Assembly: GCA_944372415.1 (NCBI GenBank)
Contig: CALVZA010000048.1
Span: 1-42,892 of the forward strand
DNA from: an uncultured Bacilli bacterium
GTDB lineage: Bacteria > Bacillota_I > Bacilli_A > RF39 > UBA660
DNA: 42,892 nucleotides
Direction: 5' to 3'
Program-made: the position numbers and the translations under genes
Notes under the pieces: model-generated
Seen by the model: the letters and a program-made list of their open reading frames with translations, nothing else
Told to the model about the DNA's origin: nothing
Database searches by the model: none
Shown: piece after piece, positions 1-6,694 of the stretch
Position numbering within the stretch: position 1 is the stretch's first letter
Layout of the letters: every line of letters starts with the position of its first letter

Positions 1-270
1 TATCAAAGAATACAGGAGAAATTTAATAAAGAAATTTCTTTAAAGAAAAATAAACTTAATGAAATAAATGAATATTTAGAGAAGATAAATAAAGATGAAG
101 ATACATTTAAGACAATAAAAAAAGAAGTTCTAGAATTTAAAGATAGATATCCAACTAGAGATTTAATATTAAAATTAATTAAAAATATTTCCATACACAA
201 AGATGGAAATATTGATATTTATTTTAACTTTAAAGAGTTAAATTTTATTTATAATAAGCGTGATGCCTGA
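1..270 (+). CDS. Large serine recombinase, C-terminal end (5' partial)
   Basis: The frame is open from base 1 and ends at TGA 268-270, giving 89 residues with no start in the window. The first half is a Lys/Glu-rich coiled coil; the second half has a DLILKLI-KNISIHKDGNIDIYF pattern ending in FNFKEL, which resembles the tail of large serine integrases of phages and conjugative elements, where the coiled coil lies in the C-terminal DNA-binding part. Such enzymes insert or excise an element between attP and attB through a catalytic serine near the N terminus, which is outside the window. The gene stops about 15 bases before recognisable transporter coding sequence begins, as expected for an integrase at the edge of its element. 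Another DNA-binding protein with a coiled-coil tail is possible. Confidence 0.75.
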   Translation, partial: YQRIQEKFNKEISLKKNKLNEINEYLEKINKDEDTFKTIKKEVLEFKDRYPTRDLILKLIKNISIHKDGNIDIYFNFKELNFIYNKRDA

Positions 271-290
271 TAACTTCAATCAGAAGGTAT
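268..290. other. Putative attachment junction (element right end / zupT)
   Basis: Here the recombinase reading frame ends (TGA, then TAA) and transporter coding sequence starts in the same frame. ZupT proteins carry HNFPEG in this position; the window reads LQSEG, so homology resumes at about base 281-283 (CAGAAGGT). The crossover therefore lies close to 280-286. The left end of the element and the other half of the gene are outside the window, so the core sequence cannot be fixed. Confidence 0.55.
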
Positions 291-678
291 CATAACTTTT
301 TTAACTAGTGATAGTGATTTAAGATTAGGTTTAAAAGTTGCTATTGCAATAACACTACATAACATACCAGAAGGAATATGTATAGCCGTTCCAATATACT
401 ACTCTACCAAGAGGGTAGGTAAATCAATACTAACTACTTTAATAAGTGGACTATCTGAACCATTTGGCGCTATATTAGCCTACTTATTCTTATATAAGTA
501 TATAACTACTACTATATTAAATATTATATTTATATTCGTAGCAGGAATTATGATAAGTTTAGCAATAAATGAAATTTTAAAAGAATCTATTAAATATTCA
601 GAAAAACATAATAAATACATTTATACGGGAATAATAATTGGAATAGTATTTTTTATAATAAGTTTATTATTTACTTAG
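274..678 (+). pseudogene. zupT: ZIP-family metal transporter, 3' fragment (ZupT-like)
   Basis: The frame from 274 to TAG 676-678 encodes the C-terminal half of a ZIP (Zrt/Irt-like) divalent-metal transporter. Visible marks are TLHNIPEGI, the second of the two HNxPEG metal-site motifs, then GLSEPFGA, and four hydrophobic segments. E. coli ZupT has HNFPEGIATF about 30 residues earlier; this copy keeps only EGIITF and has lost the H, N and P, together with all N-terminal helices. No start codon with a ribosome binding site is seen in front. The gene looks interrupted by the recombinase-carrying element; the N-terminal half should be at the other end of the element. It is probably non-functional unless the element excises. 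Confidence 0.8.
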
Positions 679-1182
679 TAATTTTTTTAATATTTAAAAA
701 ACAAATATTAAATGATGCAATAACTATAAATTAATATTTTAAAAGAGTGTACTAATTTTAATAACATACTAATAGTAGCAACATACTTACAATAAATATA
801 GTGAATAAAGCAATCATATTATATAAATAATAATCTTTTTATTCAAAATATAGAAGTTAACATAATATATATTATATGAAGTTTAATATTTTTTATAATA
901 CAACATACTTTTTATTTTATTATACTATAAACATATAGTTATTATTTAATTAAAAATAAATATTAATTTTTAAATTATAACTTTTATATTAATTAATTTT
1001 ATTATTTATTTTCTTTCTATCATTGATAAATACTCTATAAATTATAAGCGTATTTAACTAGAATATTTGTTCTTTAATTATAAATATATTTTATTAACTA
1101 TAAACACTTAATCTTAATTTTTCAGTACTCCCTCCCCCATTTTACAATACAAAAAGGGGAGTTTAATCAATTTTTTCAGACA
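679..1182. other. AT-rich gap without genes
   Basis: About 500 bases with stops in all frames and no coding region. The only structure seen is a hairpin at 1132-1161, with arms CTCCCC and GGGGAG plus an inner TTTT/AAAA, standing out by its G/C runs in very AT-rich DNA. It has no U-tract on either strand, so it is not a standard terminator. The rest is featureless. Confidence 0.6.
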
Positions 1183-1208
1183 TAAAAAAACTAATGAAAT
1201 AGTTTTTA
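1183..1208 (-). terminator. Intrinsic terminator of the HTH gene
   Basis: On the minus strand AAAAACTA (1207-1200) pairs with TAGTTTTT (1193-1186) and is followed by T residues. The stem overlaps the stop codon of the HTH gene. Confidence 0.7.
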
Positions 1209-1973
1209 AACTCCACGAGTTTGAATTTCTGCAATTTTCTCAAAAACTTCAGCAGCATTTGAAGCATTAATTTCGTTATAACCAAGTTCTCTTAAAGCTT
1301 GAATTCTAACAGTATTTAATTGTTGAGTTCTAGATAATTTTTCTTCATTACGTGCCTCAATTTCTTGAACAAATCTATCTCTTGAAATTATAACTTTGCT
1401 TTTAGAGGCTCCCCCACTATTATATAAAGTAAACGCAGAATGAATTATACCTTCAAACATAAATTGTTTATCTTCATTAAATTTAAATTCATTTGGTTTA
1501 GTAAAACCTGTAGCTTTACTAACATAACCTAATAAATATTTTAATTCCGGAATGTTATCAACAGATTGTAATAAGTGATATAGATATTCAATAACATAAT
1601 AATTTTCATCGTCTGTTGATTCAGTTAATTTTTCTTTTAATAAAAATGTAAAATCCGATAAAATAATTTGAGATTTTTTATCTAAACCTTTAATATCTAT
1701 TAGTTCGTAACTATTTGATTTATTATTTGACTTTAATCTATTTTCAACTGTTTCCATATAATCAGTATTTACTTTTATCTTTTTTAGAGTTTCTTCTTCT
1801 CCATCTTCAATATTTAATAATTTAAATAATAATATTTTTTTCTCTTTAGGCCATTTATCAATACTATCTAATTCTAAATAATTATATACCATTTGTCTAG
1901 ATACACCTAAATATTTAGCTAATTTAACTTTAGATATACCTAAACTGTTTAATATTTCTTTTAATGTTTCCAT
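1206..1973 (-). CDS. Helix-turn-helix DNA-binding protein of unknown role
   Basis: 255 residues. Residues 1-50 form a Cro/CI-like helix-turn-helix (LGISKVKLAKYLGVSRQMVY, followed by a WP motif), so the protein probably binds DNA. The remaining 200 residues are helical and charged and match no family I recognise; the last 60 contain RFVQEIEARNEEKL and a segment ending AEIQTRG. A strong sigma-A promoter lies upstream and a terminator directly behind, so it is transcribed alone. The promoter-to-ATG region could hold an autoregulatory operator, but none is clear. It is the first intact gene after the split zupT; whether it is ordinary chromosome or related to the element cannot be told. Confidence 0.7.
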   Translation of the reverse strand: METLKEILNSLGISKVKLAKYLGVSRQMVYNYLELDSIDKWPKEKKILLFKLLNIEDGEEETLKKIKVNTDYMETVENRLKSNNKSNSYELIDIKGLDKKSQIILSDFTFLLKEKLTESTDDENYYVIEYLYHLLQSVDNIPELKYLLGYVSKATGFTKPNEFKFNEDKQFMFEGIIHSAFTLYNSGGASKSKVIISRDRFVQEIEARNEEKLSRTQQLNTVRIQALRELGYNEINASNAAEVFEKIAEIQTRGV

Positions 1974-2012
1974 ATTTTAACCCACTCTCTTAACTATTTT
2001 GTTTACACTTTA

Positions 2013-2042
2013 ATTTTATCTTAATATACATATTTTTGTCAA
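2013..2042 (-). promoter_or_regulatory. Sigma-A promoter of the HTH gene
   Basis: On the minus strand TTGACA (2042-2037), an 18-base spacer and TAAAAT (2018-2013), about 40 bases before the ATG. Confidence 0.75.
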
Positions 2043-2052
2043 GTAAAAGTAA

Positions 2053-2075
2053 AGAAAAAGAAGATAAAAATCTTC
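2053..2075 (-). terminator. Terminator of mnmA
   Basis: On the minus strand GAAGAT (2075-2070), loop TTTT, ATCTTC (2065-2060), then TTTTTC. It sits just behind the mnmA stop and separates mnmA from the HTH gene promoter. Confidence 0.85.
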
Positions 2076-2077
2076 AA

Positions 2078-3184
2078 TTATAAATACCATAATTTTTTAT
2101 CATTTTTTCTAACTTCTTTTATTATACCGCTACCTAAACATTCTCTACCTAAATATAACACACATGCTTGACCAGGTGTGACAGCAGGAACTTTTTCTGG
2201 GTATTTTACCAATATTTTATCATTGCCTATATATTCTAAAGAAACTTCATAATCAGGTCCACGATATCTAAATTTAGCTGTACAAAAAGTAGGATGTTTG
2301 GAAGATATAAAATTTATATTATCTATAACACATGAGTCACTATATAGTGTTTCAGGATTATCACCAAAATCTACATAAAGTATATTTTTCTCTACATTTT
2401 TTCCAACAACAAAATGTTTTTCAGGGTTACCGCTAATACCAACATTTCTTCTTTGCCCTATAGTATAATTCATAAGTCCATTATGTTTGCCTATTATTTT
2501 TTTTGTTTTAACATCAACAATATTTCCAGGATTAGGTTTTAAATAATTTTGAATAAATTTTTGATAATTTCTTTCTCCTATGAAACATATACCTGTAGAA
2601 TCTTTCTTTTTTGCTGTAATTAAGTCTAATTTTGAAGCAATATCTCTTACTTCAGATTTTGTTATTTCACCTAATGGAAATAAAACATTCTTAAAGTTTT
2701 TTAAATCAACTTGTGCTAAAAAATAAGTTTGATCTTTATTTAAATCTTTTGCTCTTAATAATCTATTACCGTCTATTTTAGCATAATGTCCTGTTGCAAC
2801 ATAATTCGCTCCTAATCTTTTAGCCTCTTTTATAAATAAATCAAATTTTATATATTTATTACACATTAAATCTGGATTAGGTGTTCTTCCTAACTTTAAT
2901 TCATTTAAAAAATAAGTAAATACATTGTCCCAATATTCTTTTATAAAATCTATTCTGTATAATTCTATATCTAACTTTTTACAAACTTCTAAAGCATCAT
3001 TATAATCTTGTTCTTGAGGACATATATTATTATTAATAGTAGGATTCCCATTTATATCATTATTAATCATACTGTCCCAATTTCTCATAAATAATCCTAT
3101 TACTTCATATCCTTGTTCTTTTAATAAATATGCTGCTACTGAAGAATCTACTCCCCCACTCATTCCAACTACTACTTTTGACAT
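2078..3184 (-). CDS. mnmA: tRNA-specific 2-thiouridylase MnmA
   Basis: 368 residues, full length. MnmA thiolates U34 in the wobble position of Lys, Glu and Gln tRNAs, using ATP to adenylate C2 and a persulfide for sulfur. The PP-loop GMSGGVDSSV is at residues 7-16. The two catalytic cysteines are Cys108 in TPNPDLMCN and Cys200 in STGICFIGERNY. TGHYA (131-135) and DQTYFLAQ (151-158) are also typical, and TPGQACVLY near the end belongs to the beta-barrel domain. The ATG follows a GAGGTG ribosome site. Its promoter and leader are one copy of the 67-bp inverted repeat described separately. A terminator follows, so it is probably transcribed alone. Confidence 0.95.
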   Translation of the reverse strand: MSKVVVGMSGGVDSSVAAYLLKEQGYEVIGLFMRNWDSMINNDINGNPTINNNICPQEQDYNDALEVCKKLDIELYRIDFIKEYWDNVFTYFLNELKLGRTPNPDLMCNKYIKFDLFIKEAKRLGANYVATGHYAKIDGNRLLRAKDLNKDQTYFLAQVDLKNFKNVLFPLGEITKSEVRDIASKLDLITAKKKDSTGICFIGERNYQKFIQNYLKPNPGNIVDVKTKKIIGKHNGLMNYTIGQRRNVGISGNPEKHFVVGKNVEKNILYVDFGDNPETLYSDSCVIDNINFISSKHPTFCTAKFRYRGPDYEVSLEYIGNDKILVKYPEKVPAVTPGQACVLYLGRECLGSGIIKEVRKNDKKLWYL

Positions 3185-3248
3185 TTAATTCACCTCAACA
3201 AAACAATTATACTAAATATTGAATAATAAATAAAGTATTTTAATATTA
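3182..3248 (-). repeat. 67-bp inverted repeat, left copy (mnmA promoter/leader)
   Basis: Read on the minus strand this segment runs from TAATATTAAAATAC through a TATAAT -10 box and a GAGGTG ribosome site to the ATG of mnmA. It matches 5020-5086 on the plus strand with one mismatch (G against A just after TATAATT). Confidence 0.9.
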
Positions 3249-3326
3249 CTAAAAAGTCCAATTCGTAGTTAAATTATTTTATTAATATATCATTTATTTA
3301 TAATATATTAATTAATGTTTAATACA

Positions 3327-3365
3327 TAAAAAAATTATTAGTTTTTTAAAATATACTAATAATTT
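3327..3365 (-). terminator. Terminator of the unknown gene at 3388
   Basis: On the minus strand AAATTATTAGT (3365-3355) pairs with ACTAATAATTT (3342-3332) and is followed by TTTT. Confidence 0.75.
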
Positions 3366-3387
3366 CTATTGTAAATATGTACTTTTA

Positions 3388-4116
3388 TTATTGTAATATT
3401 TTTTTTAAATTATTTATCTCTTCCTTTAACTGATCTTCTGGTTCAATAGTAAAATCTATATTAAAATAAAGATTATCAGGTATTTTTTTTACTAATTTTA
3501 TTGCAGATTCGATTTCTTCTTCTAAATTTTGTTTTTTTTCAGCTATATTTAAATTTAATTTTGAATTCATAAATTTTTTATGATATTCATCTAATAAGAT
3601 TTTTACTTCATCATCGATATCTTTTATTTCAAAATTTTCTTTTTTAATAAGACGTAAATATTTTTTTCTTTCTGGTTTAATATTTTCTATAACATACTTC
3701 AATGCTTCCTCAATTTTTTCATTATGTGTTTTCATATGTGTTATAATTTGCTCAAAAAAGCATTCTCCATTATTTTCAAAAACAGCATTAAATAATAAAG
3801 GTATAAAATAATTTTTACGAAAACTTAAACTAACTGATATTGGAATTAAATTATACATCATTAAATTGTTTTTTATTATAATTTCCTTAAAACGTGTAAG
3901 ATCTAAAAATAATTCATAGTAAATGTTAGATATAATATCTACTGAATTAAAATACTCTTGTATTCCAATTAAATATAATAATTTAGAATTTTTTTCTTTA
4001 TCTATTAATTTTGTCTTTAAAGTATATAAATATATTTTAAAAATATTAAATATAAGATGTTTATTTTTGTTTAATTCTTTTTCCATAATATCATATGTTG
4101 TTATTTCTTTTTTCAT
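3388..4116 (-). CDS. Unknown soluble protein, 242 residues
   Basis: I do not recognise this family. The frame is open upstream to a TTG at 4170, but the likely start is ATG 4116-4114 because GAGGAAAAGAAA lies just in front of it and because the upstream part overlaps a hairpin. The protein is Lys/Glu/Ile/Leu-rich and helical, with no signal peptide or clear membrane segment; a hydrophobic stretch near residues 85-115 (NLIPISVSLSF, YFIPLLFNAVF) looks like a buried core. The C terminus is a probable coiled coil. It has its own promoter and terminator, with a terminator-like hairpin in its leader. It lies inside the 67-bp inverted repeats together with the SpoIIM-like gene. Confidence 0.65.
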   Translation of the reverse strand: MKKEITTYDIMEKELNKNKHLIFNIFKIYLYTLKTKLIDKEKNSKLLYLIGIQEYFNSVDIISNIYYELFLDLTRFKEIIIKNNLMMYNLIPISVSLSFRKNYFIPLLFNAVFENNGECFFEQIITHMKTHNEKIEEALKYVIENIKPERKKYLRLIKKENFEIKDIDDEVKILLDEYHKKFMNSKLNLNIAEKKQNLEEEIESAIKLVKKIPDNLYFNIDFTIEPEDQLKEEINNLKKILQ

Positions 4117-4153
4117 TTTCTTTTCCTCTTTTCTAATTTTATTTATATATTTC

Positions 4154-4180
4154 AAAATAAAAGACTCCAAAATGGAGTCT
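4154..4180 (-). terminator. Leader hairpin with U-tract (attenuator-like)
   Basis: On the minus strand GACTCC-ATTTT-GGAGTC is followed by TTTTATTTT, a textbook intrinsic terminator. It lies between the promoter at 4220-4248 and the start at 4116, so it is inside the 5' leader of the unknown gene and not behind a gene. It may attenuate transcription. Confidence 0.65.
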
Positions 4181-4219
4181 ACTTATCTAAAATATACCCA
4201 ACCCCCATTGGTGGAAAAT

Positions 4220-4248
4220 ATCTTAGCATAATATTTGGGCTTTGTCAA
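4220..4248 (-). promoter_or_regulatory. Sigma-A promoter of the unknown gene
   Basis: On the minus strand TTGACA (4248-4243), 17 bases, TAAGAT (4225-4220): a near-consensus promoter. Just downstream is a G/C-rich stretch (CCACCAATGGGGGTTGGG on the minus strand) that could be an operator. Confidence 0.8.
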
Positions 4249-4409
4249 TTTTATTAAAAACTATGATACCTTATCTTTAACAAATAAATTTAAGTAAAAA
4301 ACATCAACTATAAAATAAATTAATAAGAAAAATATATACATACGCAAACTAAAACTAACTCTAACATAAAAAACTAAACTAAAACTTAACAAATTAATTT
4401 AAATAACAT

Positions 4410-5003
4410 TTACAATAAAAAACTAAAGAAATTAAATAATTTTGGTGCTATAAATATATTTAATAAATTATATAAAGTAATTGTTATAATACAAAATAAA
4501 GTTTTAAGTATAATTTTAGAATATAAACTATATATACTTTCATTTTCTTTATTTCTTAAAGATAGTATAAACTTTTTAATAAATTTATATATATTTATAG
4601 TTAAATATAATAATAATATAAGATATACTAACTTAGTAATAGTAAAATAAATAATACCAAATAATAAACCTTTTAAAGCACTTTCTCTAAGTAATATTCC
4701 TAATATTAATCCAATACTCATATTTTCTATAAAAATCATTAAAAATGGCATAAAACAGCCTAATAAAGTTAAAGATAATATAAATATTAATAAATAAATT
4801 ATAATAGGATATAAAATATTATTTAAAGTATTAGAATTATATTGATTTAAATGATTTAAAAAATAATTATATATATTAGTAACTAATTCTTTATCTAAAC
4901 ATAATGATACTATTAAACCTAATGTAATACTTATTGAAATACTTAAAAAAATTAAATTATATAACTTACTATATCTTCTATAACTACGCTTAATATATTT
5001 CAT
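4410..5003 (-). CDS. SpoIIM-like membrane protein
   Basis: 197 residues with about five membrane segments: near 17-35, 65-100 (including LLGCFMPFLMIFIENMSIGLILG), 105-135 and 165-190. The size, topology and the central pattern of FIENMSIGLILGILLRESALKG resemble stage II sporulation protein M, part of the SpoIIDMP machine that drives engulfment of the forespore. The match is by general pattern, so another integral membrane protein is possible. The ATG is preceded by TTAGGTGATAGC. It runs divergently from the 37-residue peptide gene, whose promoter lies directly upstream. The only other sporulation-type genes in the window are sigK and the SirA-like gene, both far away. Confidence 0.55.
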   Translation of the reverse strand: MKYIKRSYRRYSKLYNLIFLSISISITLGLIVSLCLDKELVTNIYNYFLNHLNQYNSNTLNNILYPIIIYLLIFILSLTLLGCFMPFLMIFIENMSIGLILGILLRESALKGLLFGIIYFTITKLVYLILLLYLTINIYKFIKKFILSLRNKENESIYSLYSKIILKTLFCIITITLYNLLNIFIAPKLFNFFSFLL

Positions 5004-5019
5004 GCTATCACCTAATTAA

Positions 5020-5086
5020 TAATATTAAAATACTTTATTTATTATTCAATATTTAGTATAATTATTTTGTTGAGGTGAATTAAATG
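5020..5086 (+). repeat. 67-bp inverted repeat, right copy (promoter/leader of 37-residue ORF)
   Basis: Plus-strand copy of the mnmA promoter/leader. It carries TATAAT at 5057-5062 and GAGGTG at 5072-5077 and ends exactly at the ATG 5084-5086. It has one mismatch to the copy at 3182-3248. Identity stops at the start codon of both genes. Confidence 0.9.
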
Positions 5087-5197
5087 GCTAAAGGAAAGAA
5101 AAACAAAAATATTGCTGCCAAAGTATTAGTATGGATTATGTTAATAGCAATGGTTGGAAGTATGATAGCTAGTTTAGCAATATATTTTATAGGATAA
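5084..5197 (+). CDS. Small single-pass membrane protein, 37 residues (DUF4044-like)
   Basis: The ORF begins MAKGKKNKN, then a hydrophobic helix of about 22 residues (VLVWIMLIAMVGSMIASLAIYF), and ends FIG. This Lys-rich head plus one helix with WIMLIAMVG resembles the DUF4044 small membrane proteins of Firmicutes; the function of that family is unknown. Translation is well supported by GAGGTG seven bases before the ATG and by the duplicated promoter. It is transcribed away from the SpoIIM-like gene and faces the yqeY terminator. Confidence 0.65.
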   Translation: MAKGKKNKNIAAKVLVWIMLIAMVGSMIASLAIYFIG

Positions 5198-5232
5198 TTA
5201 TTTAAAATTTATTTATAAGATTTTTTATTATG

Positions 5233-5258
5233 AAAAAAGTAGGAATTTAACCTACTTT
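5233..5258 (-). terminator. Terminator of rpsU-yqeY
   Basis: On the minus strand AAAGTAGG (5258-5251) pairs with CCTACTTT (5243-5236), followed by TTTC. The yqeY stop codon lies in the loop. Confidence 0.8.
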
Positions 5259-5693
5259 ATTTAATTTTTCTTTAACTATTTTGCTAACTTCACCCATATC
5301 AGCACGTGTACCTACAATACTAGATATAGATTTAATAACTTTACCCATATCTTTAATGCTAGTAGGTTTTAATAAATTAAATTGTTCATCAATAATTTTA
5401 TTTAATTCATCAACTGATAATTCTTTTGGTAAATAAGATTTTAAAATATCTATTTCTTTAGTTAAATCATTAACTAAATCTAATCTATTATATTTTTTAT
5501 ATTCTTCTAAAGAAGAAGTTCTAACCTTGACTTGTCTTTTTATTACATTTAATACTTCATCATCAGTTAGTTCTGTTTTTTTATTAATTTCTTCATCTTT
5601 TATTGCACTCTTTAGCATTCTTAATACTGATACTTTAAATTTATCTTGTTCTTTCATGGCACTTACCAAATCACTTTTAATTTTATCAATCAT
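5247..5693 (-). CDS. yqeY: GatB/YqeY domain protein
   Basis: 148 residues, the usual length of YqeY. This family shares its helical domain with the tail of GatB and is thought to bind tRNA, but its exact role is not settled. Typical features are the start MIDKIKSDLVSAMKEQDK, the segment LRMLKSAIKDEEI and the C-terminal DMGKVIKSISSIVGTRADMGEVSKIVK. AAGGAG lies before the ATG. It follows rpsU in the same direction, a gene order common in Firmicutes, and shares the rpsU promoter. Confidence 0.9.
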   Translation of the reverse strand: MIDKIKSDLVSAMKEQDKFKVSVLRMLKSAIKDEEINKKTELTDDEVLNVIKRQVKVRTSSLEEYKKYNRLDLVNDLTKEIDILKSYLPKELSVDELNKIIDEQFNLLKPTSIKDMGKVIKSISSIVGTRADMGEVSKIVKEKLNKVG

Positions 5694-5742
5694 ATTTTTT
5701 TCTCCTTATATAAAAAGTGCTTATATAAATATAACCACTTAA

Positions 5743-5934
5743 CTATCTATTTTTTTTATTTCTTTTACGGGAATTTTTAATCATTTCTTTCTTTGCTTCA
5801 CGTCTTTTTACGCCTGGTTTTTTATATTCCTTATGTTTTTTTAATTCAGAAGGGACTCCGCTTTTAGCAACTTTAATTTTAAATCTTTTTAAAGCTCCAT
5901 CTACATTTCCATTTCTTACTTCTACTTTAGTCAT
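5743..5934 (-). CDS. rpsU: 30S ribosomal protein S21
   Basis: 63 residues. The start TKVEVRNGNVDGALKRFK is typical of S21, and the C terminus is strongly basic (KKPGVKRREAKKEM, SRKRNKKNR). S21 sits on the platform of the small subunit near the anti-Shine-Dalgarno region. A strong GGGAGGG ribosome site precedes the ATG. It is the first gene of the rpsU-yqeY unit. Confidence 0.95.
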   Translation of the reverse strand: MTKVEVRNGNVDGALKRFKIKVAKSGVPSELKKHKEYKKPGVKRREAKKEMIKNSRKRNKKNR

Positions 5935-5964
5935 TTACTATCCCTCCCTTCGTTTTCCTCAATT

Positions 5965-5993
5965 ATTATAACAAGAAAAACAAAGAGTTTCAA
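5965..5993 (-). promoter_or_regulatory. Sigma-A promoter of rpsU
   Basis: On the minus strand TTGAAA (5993-5988), 17 bases, TATAAT (5970-5965), about 30 bases before the rpsU ATG. Confidence 0.8.
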
Positions 5994-6022
5994 TAAATAT
6001 TTCCTATATTTTTACAAAAAAT

Positions 6023-6655
6023 TCAAATTATATATTTTAAGTTTTGAATAATATCTTTATTTTTTAAATTGATGTGACTAAGTGTGTTATATATAACAGG
6101 TTCTATTTTTTTACTAATACAATAATCATATATATCTTTATTAAATAAATCTTCTAATATTAATATAAAATCGTAGTTAGATAAATCTATTAAAGAATTA
6201 AAAACATAATTTAAAAGACCTATTTTATAATCAATACCTATTAAATTATCTATACTTTTTTTATTAAAACTCATAATATAATATTCATTAGTATTATTTT
6301 GTTTTAGTATATTGACAAGTTCCTCTTTACTAAATTTTTCTTTTAATTCAATAAAAATAATAGTATTGCTTATATTTTTTATTATATCTAATAATAGTGG
6401 TATTTTAGATTTATTTTTTTTAGTCCCAAAATTATATTTTAAAGCATCTTTATAAGTCATATTATTTATACTACCCTTACCATTACTAGTTCTATTTATA
6501 AATTTATCGTGCAGTACAACTATTTTATTATCTTTAGTCTTTCTTATATCTAATTCTATACCATTATAATTATTATTTATAGCATTTTTAAAAGATTCTA
6601 ATGTATTTTCTTTAAAAATATCATTAGTTAATCCACGATGTGCAATTAATTGCAT
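6023..6655 (-). CDS. Glycerophosphodiester phosphodiesterase family protein
   Basis: 210 residues, a little shorter than the usual 230-250. It starts with IAHRG (residues 4-8), then ENTLESFKNAI, GIELDIRKTKDNKIVVLHD and FINRTSNGKG, which are the GDPD catalytic and metal-binding motifs (His, Arg, Glu, Asp and the second His). IFIELKE is the later conserved strand. These TIM-barrel enzymes hydrolyse glycerophosphodiesters to glycerol-3-phosphate and an alcohol. No signal peptide is seen, so it is probably cytoplasmic. The ribosome site AGGTGAT is also the 3' arm of the hairpin that ends the preceding gene. Confidence 0.88.
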   Translation of the reverse strand: MQLIAHRGLTNDIFKENTLESFKNAINNNYNGIELDIRKTKDNKIVVLHDKFINRTSNGKGSINNMTYKDALKYNFGTKKNKSKIPLLLDIIKNISNTIIFIELKEKFSKEELVNILKQNNTNEYYIMSFNKKSIDNLIGIDYKIGLLNYVFNSLIDLSNYDFILILEDLFNKDIYDYCISKKIEPVIYNTLSHINLKNKDIIQNLKYII

Positions 6656-6659
6656 AAAA

Positions 6660-6689
6660 AATCACCTAAATAATTATATTCAGGTGATT
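6660..6689 (-). terminator. Hairpin behind the surface protein gene, overlapping the gdpD ribosome site
   Basis: On the minus strand AATCACCT (6689-6682) pairs with AGGTGATT (6667-6660), followed by TTTT and the ATG of the GDPD gene. The same 3' arm is the ribosome site of that gene, so the hairpin can end transcription or hide the site. Confidence 0.7.
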
Positions 6690-6694
6690 AATTT

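Noticed and set aside
3182-5086. The 67-bp inverted repeats as the ends of a transposon
   Set aside because: The repeats run into the start codons of two unrelated genes, there is no transposase between them and no target duplication outside them. A duplicated promoter fits better.
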